NCBI RefSeq assembly: GCF_963678635.1
Contig: NC_087062.1
Span: forward strand, 14,306,670 to 14,370,669
DNA length: 64,000 nucleotides
Reading direction: 5' to 3'
From: Symsagittifera roscoffensis
Taxonomy: Eukaryota > Xenacoelomorpha > Acoela > Convolutidae
In this document: piece after piece, positions 21,831 to 36,300 of the stretch
Position numbering within the stretch: position 1 is the first letter of the stretch
Layout: each line of letters starts with the position of its first letter
Program-made: the position numbers and the translations under genes
The notes under the pieces: model-generated
Database searches by the model: none
Told to the model about the DNA's origin: nothing
The model's input: the letters and a program-made list of their open reading frames with translations, nothing else

Positions 21831-24288
21831 GCTTTGAACAACCTCTGTTCAGTTAAAGCATTGATTAATTGCGTGAAACTGAAGTAGTTAATAATTTTAT
21901 CGCAGTAGTAAGCGATTTGCCAAAACATTTCCGACAAAAACATTGGTCTACTGTTTGAAGCATATCCGGCTGATCATTCCTCAAATTACAAAATTCCCAA
22001 ACAAAAAAATTTTCGACGCCGCTAGAAACTTTTTGCACGTATAATTCAAGCGTTCTAATAACGAATTGAAAGCAGTTTTTTTATATACAAACGTCTTTGA
22101 AGATTCCAATCACAGTTCGATTGCTGCGATATGTTAAAAAAATTAACTTCTGGTTTAGGCCTTTGGTGGTCTAAAAAAATAAAAACAAAATTTTTTTAGT
22201 CATTTTTCAAAACGGTTTTCATATGTGGTTAAAAAAATTAGGAAAATATTAAAGTTCAATTAGAGAGGTTGGAAGCCTCTGTAGCTCACAGAAACTTCTC
22301 CGCCCAAAAAATATCTCTTATAATTAAATTTTTTTCGGAAAAAACTTTATAGGCTGGAGATTACCTCACCAAATAAGTCAGCCTTAAGTGCATAAGGGAT
22401 GTTTAATTCATTTTTAAAAAATTTGTGGGCAGAACGCCTGGCGAGGAGATGTCACAAGGAGCCATAACATTTGATGCGAAAGAAGGTCGATCGCAATGCA
22501 TGTGGAAAAGTTTGAGAATTGTAGAAATATTTCTCAATGCTTCCGACACACAAACGCAATAGGTCAACACCAGCAAAATAATGAATTACACCAGCAAAAT
22601 AATTCATTAATTCTACTCGCTATAAGATATCAGTTTATGGGTTTACACAGAGGCGAAGTGGTGCTTCGCAGACACTAGCGAGAACATGACAAAAATCAGC
22701 TGTATAAAGCTCAAGAAGAAAAGTAGAAATAAGCCTAGAATTTTTTAAAATTTCAGTTAGGTCTCGGATTCCATCAAAGACCTACGGCGATAGAGAGTAT
22801 TAAAATCTCACGCACTAATCACTCAGCCACAAGCGCTTCATTGTTCACGAACACTTGCCTCAAACAAAGCAGTGAACAGATGTTATGAAATTTCCAATGC
22901 TACAGATCGTGATTATAGTAAAAGGGCCAGCAAATAATGAGCACTTTGCCACCAAACACTGAACCAATTTATACCACGTATGTTCAAGTCTTGAATAACT
23001 TCTTCTTTGAGCATCTTTTGTTTGAAGAGCAACTATTTTGAACTTGCAATAAAACCAAAAAAATCTTCGAATTAGGCCAAAACTTAGAGTGTTCCGACTG
23101 CGTTTCCAGGGTAACTGGAAAAACTTCCGGGGAATCCAATCCATTTTTGAAAGAATGTCTAAGTCGGATTAACTTATTGCTTACGCTACGCGTTAATGCA
23201 ATATAGCTCAAACTTTTATGTCGAAATGCCAAGTTTTAAACCCCAGACGTAAGAAGATCAAGCAGAGGTGATATATTTTTTTCAATTTTGAGCTCACTGC
23301 ATCAACATTGTCATGATGACTTCAAAAAATTTCAGCCAAATGGACTAAAAGTTGAAAAATGTCTGAAAAAAACTACGCGAGCACAAATATTCTGTCATTT
23401 TCTTCGAAAGTTGGAATCATTACAAATACCTGATCAAAAAATGATCAATATAAGATTAAACAGGGGGTTTGTTTCTTATTTGTTAATTTTTTCCAAATAA
23501 AATCAGGTTCCACAAATAGTCATTAAATTGGGTGAGTGATATCGTAGTAAAACCTTTCCAATCGTCATTCAATCAGTAACTAAAAATTTGACGAAGATTT
23601 TCTCAGTGTCGAGATCAGCGGAAAAAAATTTGTACTATTGACCGATATAAAGCCAGCGAGCAACAAACAGTATTTTGAAATGTGTTCAATGTCGTTGTTT
23701 TTCTGTAACCTGGTTTTTTGGTGTTATAAATTAAAATTCGGCAAAAAATAATGCTTGTTTGTTCGAACCAAATATAGGATCAACAATTCTTTTTAGCAAT
23801 ACAAGATGAGTCCTCGAGAAAATTCTAGGTACACCCCCTACCTAAGTCTCATTTTTGTAATGAAACGCTGTAGATTTCATTACCATTAGAGATAAAATAT
23901 TTTTTGCTATTACCTTGCATATTTTCTGACCGTGCTATTTAGATTTTTCGAGTGAATGAAGACGCTCAACTTTAGAATTAGTGAGTAATGCATTGGCCTA
24001 AATGCGTTGCCAAATATGAATTGCGTTTTTGAAGTTTCGCCGATCGAAAGATAATTGCAACTAGAATTCAACGTTTATCATGACAGCTAAATTGAATTAA
24101 AATGTCCAAAATGGAAAAATTTTATGGATTTCCTGATATGATTATTCAAAGCACTGATCAATTTAGTTTCCTTGCTAGACACGATTAATTAAGTTCAAAT
24201 TCTTCGTATTTTTAAACTCAGATCTTCTGATGCTACAATGAATGCCACGTGACTGTTATACGCGGGGGTCAACTGAGGTCTACTGGGG
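21831..24288. other. AT-rich intergenic DNA between LINE relic and KIF9
   Basis: No protein domain recognised. The 3' untranslated region of KIF9 (minus strand) should start just below 24289. Confidence 0.5.
22760..22836 (-). other. tRNA-like relic
   Basis: On the minus strand, GTGGCTGAGTGATTAGTGCG looks like a tRNA Ser/Leu D-arm (A box). A pairing stem GGTCT...GAGACC encloses a B-box-like GATGGAATCC about 40 bases later. The anticodon arm is poor and the acceptor stem does not form, so it is at best a decayed tRNA or the head of a tRNA-derived SINE. Confidence 0.3.
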
Positions 24289-24387
24289 TCAGTAGGGTGC
24301 TGTGAGGATCATCTGGGTTGGCTTCTTCACTGGCATAATGAGTCCGTCATTGTGCACAGTCTGGTTCTGAGTCTTACTCTGGTTGTA
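24289..24387 (-). CDS. KIF9: KIF9 exon 15 (last), with stop codon
   Basis: Residues 771-802. It begins YNQSKTQNQTVHNDGLIMPV and ends ILTAPY then TGA at 24289-24291. It was found as the only good acceptor plus in-frame stop downstream. The family is poorly conserved here, so the assignment is tentative. Confidence 0.6.
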   Translation of the reverse strand, partial: YNQSKTQNQTVHNDGLIMPVKKPTQMILTAPY

Positions 24388-27300
24388 CTAATAACAGAAT
24401 TGATATTTCAACGTTAGAAAATTTGACGTCTAGAAAATGGCAGAAATCAGACAGAAAAATGTAATTAAAAAGGCAGTTCCTAAATTTTGGCAATTTGTGA
24501 TTTCTTTTGATTTGTCAACTGACTTCAAAACATCGGTTCTACCTGAAAAAAAAAAGATTTTGCATGCAGAATGTTGCAGAAATTTTCGAAATTACGCCAA
24601 TTGCTTTTTCATTAAATTGATCTGTGGGAGATTTTACACGTGAAAAAATATCACTATATTGCAAAAAGAATCTGAACACTAAAAATAGAAAGCAGATATC
24701 ATTTACAGCTAATGGGCTAGCCCTAACAGAAGATTCAAAGTATAAAAAGACAAATTTTTTAAAATTTCCGAAGAATTTTGCCAGAAATTTTCTGAAACGT
24801 TTGCAGTTGCTCACATGCAACAGATGAAAATTTGAGATTTTTCAATGGTTTGTTTCAGCATTTTCGTCAAATTTGGTTCAATTTTCCGACATATTTTTTT
24901 ACGGTTTTTAGCTACAAAACAACACACACCTCCAAGGGGACAACTGGGTTCAAATGTGGGAAAGAGACTATGATAGATTATCTGTGTCAGAAACTGCCAG
25001 TGTTCAAGAGGGAAGCAATTCAAACCTTTTTCGCATTTGCTGTGTGGCACTAATAAAAAATAATTGAAACTACAAGATTATTTGCGGAATTTTGAAAATT
25101 CAACTTTGTCAGTCAATATTAGCAATATTAACCAAATCTTAGAACTTTGTAAGAGCTATTCTTAAAAAAACATTAAGGTCAATTAGAAAGGAACTTAAAA
25201 TGAAGCTAACAAGACCTTTTAGACATTTCGTTATTTGTTTGAAAAGGCTTTTTTTTACCAGTTAATTGCTTATCATACAAAACTTAATGCTATTTGATCT
25301 GTGACTTTGTTTAAGTTGTGCGCCAGTGAGTGCTGTTTGTTGTTCCGACCCTTGAAAATGGGAACTTCATATTCGAGTGTGTTTAATTTTTGTTGGTTTT
25401 CCACGCAAAATCAGCAAACACAAATAATCGTTCGAATGGGTTGAGTGAGATGATTAAAGCCTTTTTAATTGCGATTCTTACCAAATTTAAAAAATTCAAA
25501 AAGTCTCAGCGTTGAGAAAAACTGATTTAAAATGTTATTATTGAATTTCGAGCAAGTAGAGTGAGCGAGCAGGCTGATTATAGAAGATTAAGCTGTAAAA
25601 CTTCTATTCAAGCCTTAAACTTTAGTGTTAATCCAGTAAGTTCTTGAATTTTTTTTATTTTTTTTTGAAAAAAAAAACTTTTAAAAATTCCTGCAAAAAA
25701 AAAGAGTTTTTTTTAAGTTTTTGGTTTTCTTTTGTTTTCCTTTTCTTATCATTTTTCGAAAAACTGTTGTCCCATTTGCTCTTCTTTACTTGGACTGTGG
25801 ATTATACTTTTAGTTTAAGACTTTCCTTTAGATCATATTATAAAACTACGGACAAAAAGACACCAAAACGACAACCGACTATCTTTGTTTACCTTGCGTA
25901 TGGAGGTTCGTTTGGCACGGTGGTAGCTGAAGCTCTCGGGGTCATCCTCCATCATCACCTGAGTCTGCGCCCTCTCCAATTTCTCCCCCTTGTCCTCCTA
26001 GACAAAACACAAGGTCAAGTCAGGTCGAGGTTGAGAATAGAATCGAAAGCAAGTAAACATAGATTCTCTGTTTTTATCCATGTGAAAAAGGTCACAAGGT
26101 CGCAACAGGTCAAATTCGAGACGAGACTCATCATCTGTCCGAAAATCAGCTTAATTTTCAGAACCCGACACAAAAAGAACTTTACTCGCTCAGATGAAAG
26201 ATCCCACTGAAAAAATTACGAACTGTGTCGTTAAATCTTAATCTTTGTGGAACAGTAGGTTCAAATTTTGGACTTGTTTTATTGGATGTAATTTAAAGTT
26301 TTGGCTTGATAGTAACGTCAATCATTAATTAGAACCATATGTGTTAAATTGAATAGATAGAATTCAACCAAAACTGTCCGAAGAAAATAAACTCATGAAA
26401 TGAAAAAGAAAAATTTGAAATGAAAGAAAGTGTATAAAGTTAGCATGTATGTCTGACGTGTATGTTGGAGATGGTGGTGGCCTGTGCCTGTCCATAGCTA
26501 GTCTGCACAGTCGGGGTGAAGTCCACATTGGGACCCAAGTAGCTCTGTAAGTACCACGCGTCAAAATCTAGACACAAATTTAATATTAAATCACCAGCTG
26601 ATTTTTTTAACGATATTACTTAATTAGTACATGACTGATGCTATTAACTATCAGAACAATCTTCAATCAAAAGTTAAATATGCCATGTTTAAGTTTCAAA
26701 TTTAAGAGTCAGCGCCTGATTAAGGACAACATGATCATAAAGATGTGCCTAAATGCAACCAAACTATTTGACATTTTTCCAGGTCAGATCGGAAATCGAT
26801 TTAAGCATTTGTTTGTAACATATTTCTCAACCAAGCTGAGGCAATAAACAAAGCTAACAGACATTTGAAAAAGCGTAAATAAACTCATTTGAGTCAATGT
26901 TGACAACTAATCGGGTACATGAATTTTAGTCTCATACGCTTGAAAAAGTAAAAAAAAAACAGTTTGGTCTTTAAAACTTATTATATGCGTTTTACACGTT
27001 CTTTCGATTCCAAGAGTTAAGAGACGCTCCGATTGTAGTGAGCTGTTTGACAAAATAAAAAACAATTTTTTAAAAGTTATTTTCATACCTGATATGAGTC
27101 GCTGTCTGCACTGGTCGACGAGTCTCTGGCAGTACTGGACTTCTGATCGGACCCTCTGCAGTTCCGAGTAGTGCTCTCTGTACTCCCTCTTGAGATCTTT
27201 CAGTCGGAGAATCAACGCGTACTCCCCCTCCTCAACAACCTGCAACCCGTCTCCATTTCCCTCCTCCAGACCCTGGAAACCTCCTAGATAAAAAGGAAGA

Positions 27301-30300
27301 AAACTGATGCAATTTACAACTTAAAAAAAAACATTTTTGACTGCCCCTTACCGGACTGTAATAAGACATATGTCTCTAAGTCAGTCGATGCACTAAGCAC
27401 ATGCAAAATTGCCACGCGCATGTGAAACTGATCAGAGCATCAGAACCAAAAGACTTAGCCCTTCTAGTGAGGCGACTAACCTTCGCATTAAACCAAGACA
27501 TTAGCACAGGTAATGAGGTGCTACGATGTCCACTCTGCTCTTATCAGAGCTCTGTTAAGAAGCCACAGCTCAATCACTGCTGTGTGAAGCATCGATACTC
27601 GCCAATGCCCAAGCCACCAAGTCATGATGGCGTTATCCGCGTGCGTACATTCAGGCAAATTAGTGCAGAACGTGGCTCTATGGCCTCCGCTGCTACCTCG
27701 AACAGGTAGACGAGTTCCCGGTGGGAAACTTTAATTTCGTTTGAATATTTAAAATGCTTTGATAGTCAAAACCATCGCTTGTGACCTTGTTCAGTTGGGG
27801 GTGCAGATGGAGGAACTTATTTAAAGTCAGGCGAAAATTTACCCAGGGAAAATAGAAAATGTAATTTAATGTGTTCTTTAATCAAGTTCTCAATAGAGGT
27901 TTGCGCTATCAATAGCTTGTAACACTTTCACGATTGTGTTCTTACTTGCAGATAAGAAGCCTCAATTTTATATGAAATTATCATCCACGACACTTCGCAT
28001 GCCACAAAGATTGAATGATAGACGGAGAAAGGAGAGACAGTTGTTTGAGCCAATCGGAAATAAGAACTTGAAATACTAGAAGAATTTTGTCATTCACTTT
28101 TAGACAATTCAGGGGATTTGGGTTGGCTGAAAAATTTGATTGACCATATGTCACAAAAAAGTATGCGTTATAATTTCTTACTTTGGTTATAAACGTGAGT
28201 GCCTGACTCTATACCCTACCTAGGTTCTCCCTCTCCTGGGCGATGTGGTTGAGGTCGTGTTTGGTCTGGTCCATTCGTCTCTTCACCTCGTTAATCTGAT
28301 TCGCAATCTCCCTACTCTGGTTAATCTTACTCTTCAACACTTCTAAAACAAACAAACAATCACATCAGATGGTAATGGCCATTAACCTTCAACTGAAAGC
28401 TCACTATGCACAGAGGCGACGCGCAGCTCCACACAACGCGATACAAAAATAAATGGCAATGTTTCAATCAAAATGGGAACAGAATTACTTCAATGTGAAC
28501 AAACGCGTTTACTAGTGTATGTCGACCTGCTTGCTCAAGCAGTTATCCTTCTTACAACGAACACTCCTGATTAAGGAATCCGCATCCATATCTGCCTCAC
28601 TCTGAATCCGCACATGATTAAATTTTTATGAAACTATTTTGAACCCGCTCAACTTTCATCGTCCACAAGCAGACTTGATTAAGATAAACCACGACCAAAA
28701 ACAAAAGCATAAACCGAAAACTAAGGTTAAAAATTAGTTTAACTACCTTTGTTATCATTGAGTATCTTGTTTAGCTGGGCGCCCTCATCCTTCTTGAAAT
28801 CTTCGAAGGCCAAATGTCTGGGTGGAGGTGTCGCGGGACGCTCTCCCGTTTGGGACAACCCAGCAGCCCCATCTTTTCCATCCCCACCCGCAGTTTGAGA
28901 GAGGGATCCCGCACGACTGGGCGAGACGTCGTGACTACTTCTCGGACTAAATAAATACCAGATTACGTTTAAGCACGAATGAAAATAAAATAAGGAGCGT
29001 TTTAAATCAAACTGAATATTGAGTGCAATAAGAAAACAAAACAGGATAACATGTACTTTTAGCATTGTTATGATAGTCGCTTAGTTCCATATTAATTTTT
29101 TATACAAATACTTTTTTCCTCAAACATTAAAAACTTCTCATTAAACTTTACAGTTTTTGATGTTCAATCCATCGCAAGGTATTGCTACAGTAAATCACGT
29201 GAGGATACGGACAAAACGTTCATCATCAAAAATAAAGCTGCCAAATAAACTTAACCGACTGCGTAACAACCAAGGAGAATGCAATGCAGTTATGATACTT
29301 ACTGTTTGAGAATCCCACTTCAGAATAAAACTTGAAATTATTTCAATCTGATATAGAAATTATAGTGTGTTTAAAACGATCACCTCAAACAGCAAAACTT
29401 CACACGATCTAGCTTAAAAAATTTAGATCTAACTTTTACGGAATTTCTCACCATTGGTTTAAACAGCTGGAAAAGTACTTAAACATCAGAAACAGACACA
29501 AAACTTCTAATTTTTATGCGAACATCAGGGATTCGATCCCAAGCTCTCTAAAAAGGTCCCCTATTTGCTATTTTTTTGGCATCTATTTTTCGCTAACTAA
29601 TCTTCAAGTTTTTGTTCTCCAGTCACCTTTGTTGCGTATATTTAATAATTATGAGGGGAGACCATGCACAGAAAAAACTTCGTTTTTGGCCTGTTTTTCA
29701 AATATATGCCTGTGGTTCAAAAAATTTATAGTGTTATCTGAGAGCTATGAAAATCAATTTATTCGATCTAAAAAATGTAACAAACTTTTTTGCACATTTT
29801 TGAGCATCGCCCATAACCTGGTTTCAATCAAGAACGCACTTTTCAGAGCCAGATTTGCAAATTTTTTGATAGAAAAGTACTTGGAAAGTTTTTGAAAAAA
29901 AATTCAGCTGTAAATTGAGATTTTAGATAGCACTCCCTCGAGCTCAGTTTATTTTGATTGACAACAATTGAAAAAATCTAAGAATTCAGTAATGATACCA
30001 AACTTGGATCGGTTGTTGGGTAAATAAACATTTCCTAAAGTATCCATCTGAATATCCTTATAAAAATCCCTAAAACTTATCATTGCCAACCCCTAGATAA
30101 AAAGCAAGAATTTTTGCATTATGAGAAATAATCGATTTTCGATCTCACAGGCAAAAATATCTGTAATAATCAATCAGTGGCTCAGTATAAATTTCGATAT
30201 CGACCCCGCCACCCCGCTGATACCAAAATAACCCCGCGCGTAGAGTGAAGCACAGTTTGTTTCTAATTAGCAAACAGAAGTTACCTCGTCTTGTTTTGTT

Positions 30301-33300
30301 TCTTCTTGGCTGGACCAGTTCCTTGATTTCCACTGGACAACTCAATTTTCTTCTGCTCCACCACGCTGGAATTCTGTGGCTTGCTACTCGGCGGAGCGAA
30401 ACCCACAGAGAAACCCTGTCCGTCCAACTCACCCACAAGCCTCACTTCTTGAGACGTGCCACTGCCTTTTCGTGCACCCGCAGAGGGCTCACCGGCAGTT
30501 CCGGAACCTTGGCCTTGTTTCTCTGTGAGTTCGTATTTTTCTTTTAATTTTTGCTCTACGTCTTTTTCTAGACTCCTACAAAAAAACAGGATTACATAAA
30601 TAACCTTAAGATTGACAATCACAATAGTTTCGACTTTCATAGCGAAAGTAACGGAATGTTTGTTCTCGTGGTGGTTTTTTTTGTACAAACAATTTTTTTT
30701 CCATTTTATTTCGTTACCTTTAAATTTTTTCGTGTGATCACTGCCCCATAGACCTTAAAAGGCAGTCAGAACACTCAGGGCCTTACCCTGATAAGGACAG
30801 TCTTGCTAAGTATTCGCACCGATCAAAGGTACTCAGGAATTCTTGAATTCGTATTTTTTCTGAAATTAATGTTTTAGAGGCATAAAATATCAAAAAAGTC
30901 CATTTTATTTCGTTTTGGGAACGTGAAATACACTAATAGAGGTTTAAGAATTACAAAATTTCTAACGAAGTACCACTGCAAGAAATAACGAGCCCATTTA
31001 GTAACGCATCCGAAAAAGAACCATTACAATTATTTGAGAGTTCGCTTTTCGCACCTGTAGAATTGTCGGAATACTCCGAACACAGTCTGGATCTGTCGCA
31101 CATTGACGATGTCCACAGTATCCACTGAGCCGGACAGGAATCCCTTCACCTGTCTCTGGATCTCCCCCATCTGGGAGTCTGTGATGGCGTCGTAGTTCTG
31201 ACCCCCCTTGTTGTTCAGAGTGTCGTGCATAGTCAACTCCTGCTTAAGAGTACGCACCTGGAGGAAACAAAACATCCAGTCTTTTCCAGTTTCGCAATCC
31301 AGCTGTTAAAGTAACTTCTTTTAAACTCTGGGATTTAGTTATGAAGAATATACTAATAAATAAGAGAAGGAATAGAAGAAAAATACTATAAATCTAGCTA
31401 ACTGACAGTTGGAAAAGAGACAGAAAAAGTGTTAATTTGTTTTTTCTTTCTAAAAACTTCAATTTTTCAAATTTCAAAGAAAAATACATGGCCTTAAAGC
31501 GCTTCTAATTTCAAGAAAAATTTATAATAGACACTTTTTTGATAAAAAATTAACTCAATTTGAAATTTGAGAAAATGGATCTATAGATAAACGTTTTATT
31601 CCGCTGGGATATCTGAAAATTAAATTCCATTTTCGAAATTAGAAGTCATCCACGTTTTTTTTTGCCATTACACTTTCGCTGTTCGATAGTGGAGTTTGCC
31701 TTCCTTTCAAAAAAAGAAAGGAAGTGACCTTAAAAAGAAACAAAAGTCAAACCGCGAAAAAAAGAAAAAAAATCATCGCGACCTATATAAGAGTCTGAAC
31801 TACGTTCATCGACTCCTAATAAAAGGAGGGGAATAAAGAGAAAAGAAACTCAATGTGAAAGAAAATCGAACTAAGACTGACCTCCTTCTCGAGTTGTCTG
31901 ACCATGGCAGTGGGGTCCTGCACCTGGTTGGCGGCCACCGCGATCGGCACTCGCATCATCCGGGTTCCGAATCTGAGAGTGGAAACCGTCTCCTCTAACT
32001 GATTATCCTCCCCCCACACAGTTGCAAACATCACGGTCTGACAGTTGCCGCCTGTGCAAGTAAAAAATAAATAGCCACGTGCTCAAAAACTCAGGGGTAT
32101 CTCATTAGAACTATTCAAATTTTATAAAGATTTCAATCAAACAGCAGAACAACTTGCCTAGATCTTTACGCTTGCGATTAGCAAGCGTTATTAAAAAATC
32201 AATAAGATTATTTGAAAAAAAAATCAAAAATAAATTAGACGAAAATTTATAGAACGTATTTGGAAATGACTAAAAAAACTTGGTAATCACTATAACCAAG
32301 TAAATCTAATACACAGCTTCTGACACCAATTTTACAAAATAATTTTACTAAACTAGATAATAAACTGACCGATAGAATCCTTGAGAACATGTGTGAGTTT
32401 GCTCTGTCTGAAGGGAATGTGTTCTCTCTTTTTGTCAGTGAGAGCCATTATAGTCTGCTCGAGGAAGGTGAGACTCTTGTTGATGTACGTGGCCTCGTTC
32501 TGAGTCCTCCCCTGAGACGAGGTCTTCCCAAGTCTCTCGGATCCCGCGAGGTCCACGAAGTTCAACTTGGACACGGTGTAACTTGTAGACGACTCTGTTC
32601 GGCATCTTGCCTAGTATAATAACCCCATGGTGTTTGTCCAGTTTTTCCAAAATCATTGAAGCTTAATATTTTTTCGACTTAAAAACTTAAATAAACTGAC
32701 AAACTTAAGAATAAGAGCTAAGAATCTTGCGCTTTCTAATAACTTAAAAAAGATATAGACATTTAAAAGAGCTGTAGCTATTGATACATTTGAAATTCCG
32801 AAAGTTCTCTTGCAGAATTGAAAAAATCATTCAAATAGTTTTGTTTTTGATACACTTGATCATCTCATTAACCATTGCGAAAAAGAGAATTATTTCGGTT
32901 CATCTTTAATATCTTGTTTTAAGTCGTTCTAAAGATTTTTAACTTAAGTTAGAAAGTTCGTAAGATATTGGCTTTGACTTGATACCTCCACTACAATGGT
33001 GAATATGACATGGGATCTGGAGGAGTGTTTGTTCATCTGGTGCGCCGCTATAGCCCGGGTTGTCTCTCCCTGGAAACAAACAAAATTTATTCGTTCACGT
33101 TCATCCCAAAACATTGCCCCTAATCACGAAACAAGATGGGAACAAGTTATATATATTTCCCTAATAAGATGACTTTACAAAAAAAAAACATTTATCTCGG
33201 AAAAAATGTAGAAATAGATGAAATTGAAAAATTGCAGCCCAAATCGCGAATGGATTACCAAGTGCTGACAAATAGTATAGACAGACGCAATTAAGCGACA

Positions 33301-36300
33301 CGAACTAAAAAGAAGAAAAAAAACAAATAAAGAAACAAAACAGAAGAGAGATTTAGCGTCTAATATAGCGTCACCATAGCACACATCAAATCTAAACAAG
33401 TCTGCCTACTTGTGAATTTAGTTCAGGATTTGATCCGCGCTAGCTGAACTTTACCAATTAAGATAACAAGATCAAAAATGCTAATATATGACCCACCTCG
33501 AACACGAGATTCAAGGCTTCTTCCTCGTTGTTGGCAATGTGTTGCGTGAGGCCGACTACTTTGATACCGAACTCGTCTTCCATGATGGTCATCGGCTGCT
33601 GTCTCCCTCCCGAAGTCCCAGCTAGCAGGTCGAAAAGGCCCTCGTTGTAAATCTCCAGATAAGACACCTGATAAATTAGGTTACATTTATAAGAACATTC
33701 GAAGAAGACTTCGATTGCAGAAAAGTTTGAGCATCATTCAAAAAAGCATAAAAAAATTATAGATGTAGGGGCACAATTTAAGGTACAGCCAACTGTTCTC
33801 CGCAAATATTTTAGCAAATCCTAAGCTAGTTTTGTCTCGCGCAAATAAACAGTTTCAATATTATTGGACAAGTAATCCCGAAAAACGCATTTCAAATTAT
33901 ATTGAGGGTCTTTTGGTTTGAAGCTTTTATCAATCAGGTCACAGAATATTATTATATCATTTTATAATATCAAGAAAGCTTCTAAGGTGATTTTTCACGG
34001 GATCTGATGACTCGCATAAAATCCACTAGAAGTTGAAAACAAAAATGTATCAAACCTTAATGTTGATTGCATAGTCTGGCATGTCTCCTATTTCCCGAAA
34101 CACTTGCTGGATGGCTCTTGGAATGATTCCCCGATTCTGGAACGTTTCATTGGCCCCTGTCATTGTGAACGTCTTCCCAGAACCTGTCTGACCATAACTA
34201 AGAATGGTGCCTGAAAAAAATCTCCAGTTTAAATAGTAAGAATAAAATGTAAAATTATTAAACAAGTCTCATAACAAAAAAGAATTATATAGACTACTCA
34301 TTAAGACTTCCGCAGAATTAAAAAGAATAGATTTTTGCGGACCCCTTTGCTCATTTTCGAAATTTATCTTAGCAGAATTACTGATAAGTTACTCTATGTG
34401 TACTTCTGGTCCAACCGCTTTTTCTTGCAAGTATCAACGTTCAGGTAGTCCATTCAATTATCCAATTAAATCATGATGTGGCCATCGAATCATATAACAA
34501 TTTCCAATAAACACCAGAGTAATTAATCAAAATCAAAATTATAAATCAAAAACTGTTATGGCTAAATTAATTCATAAATAGAAAAAAATGTAACAAAGTC
34601 AAATAAAAACTGTTGAGCAGACTAAAACACAGAGAAACACACCATTGTATCCTGCGAATGCACGTGAAACAACTTCTTTCACTGTCACTTCGTATAGTAA
34701 ATCCTGGCTGACATCGTGGAATACTCCATCCAGTTTGAAGGACCAGTCCGAAATCTGGTTGTTCACGAAGCCACCCTTGTCACTCGGACGCCCATGGATG
34801 TCGATAGTCTGCAATATCAAAAGCGCAATTCATGCTTTTCTTCGGACCACTTTCGGTGATCAAAACGATAAATTTTCAGACGGAATTTTTTTTTGCTTTG
34901 AGGCTAAAAAGAGCTTCACAAAAATATTCGACCAAATACATTGTAACATTTTCCTTATAATTCTGACCACTTCACGAAGTAGCAAAAAACTATGACTTAC
35001 AGTGTGCTTTTTTATAGCCGAGTTTTGACTAAGTAAAGGAAGGGGAGTCAACTGTAGTAACATAGTAAAGCCCTTTCCGTCATGATTCGGATTCTAACAA
35101 AATCAACATAATTGTCTACTAAAAATTTAAAGCTACAATAGCTATCGTAACTCAACTCTTCATTCTTACATTTTTTAACAAACAAAATAAAACTTTGTCG
35201 AAAAATAAAAAAAAACTGAAAAAAATAAAACGTATTTTTTATTTTGAATGTCTTCTTTATTTTTTTTTCTTCTTATATTAGTGTGATCGGATCATTTTTG
35301 AAGCCAAACAACAAAAGACCTTTTAAAACAAAAAACCTGCTTGAAAAATACGAGGTTTTCAGAACCAAAAACTTTAAACATCCACCCAAAATCAAAACTG
35401 ATAAAGTTCAACTAAACGGATATTTAAACGAGGATAGCCGGTTAATGCGCAAGTAACACAGAATGCTCCAACCATAGTCTTAAAAAAATACAAAACAAAA
35501 TTTTTTTCAAATTAGTGTCATTTCTTTTCTGCGTGGCGTGATAAAAAGATCTGAACGCAAAACTAGAATTTAGGAATGTTCGTCATTCATAGTAAAACAA
35601 GCAAATTCGAAAACAATTAGAGAAGTATAACAAAAAAATTCCAATTTTTTCTGATACTTTTTTAATTTTTCGAAATTTTTGATTCCACAAATCGCGCTAA
35701 AAACTCATACAGCTAACTTAACTCGAGTGAAACGAAGTTTTAAGGCTTAAGCTAAGCATAAATAAGCTAATATAACGTTTCAAACGTTTCAAACGTTGAA
35801 ATCAAACGTTTCAACGTGGTTTTTCTTGGCAAACTTAAAAAATGACTTTAAACTTTTTAAATGTCGTTCAATTTACAAGTGGAAGGGCTTTAATATAAGG
35901 AAACACATCCGAAAAAAATTCCTTCCCATTTTCAATGATCGGAACAAAAAAAAGTTAAATACGATTATGTAGGGAAAACAGAACTTTTTACCCTTCTCTT
36001 ACTATATTATCTAATGCCTACATAATCATTATAAGTCAAACAAGAAAAAAATGACAATAATGGTGGTAATTTACTATAGTAGTTGCGATATTGCTAAATT
36101 TTAGCATGGAGCTCAAAATTACCAAAATCTAAAAAAGACAACCTTAACTCGAAAATCAACTTATACAATCGACGAGAAAAATCCCGACGACTAAAAAGAA
36201 ACTCTACGTATACAGACAAACACAAAAAGCGAGAAAAAATAAAGATAGCCGGTTGCTGTGCAAGTAGTACAGAATGTTTCGATCACATTCTTAAAAACTA

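Noticed and set aside
26440-26457. Stop at 26440-26442 as the end of KIF9
   Set aside because: Two further exons (25893-25997 and 24289-24387) extend the protein in frame and the first resembles the family C-terminus. Kept only as a possible isoform.
27401-27709. Small zinc-finger gene in KIF9 intron 11
   Set aside because: Only one weak Cys/His pattern, no splice or start support. Listed as a note on the intron only.
33430-33480. tRNA gene on the minus strand (GGATCAAATCC B-box-like word)
   Set aside because: The spacing to the A-box-like word is too short and no cloverleaf forms.
34860-35063. Minus-strand frame ending SAIKKHT next to a GTAAGT, considered as the KIF9 first exon
   Set aside because: It lacks the VRVRPT strand. 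The exon at 42830-42925 supplies that strand and joins exon 2 in frame as DGK-TIDIH.
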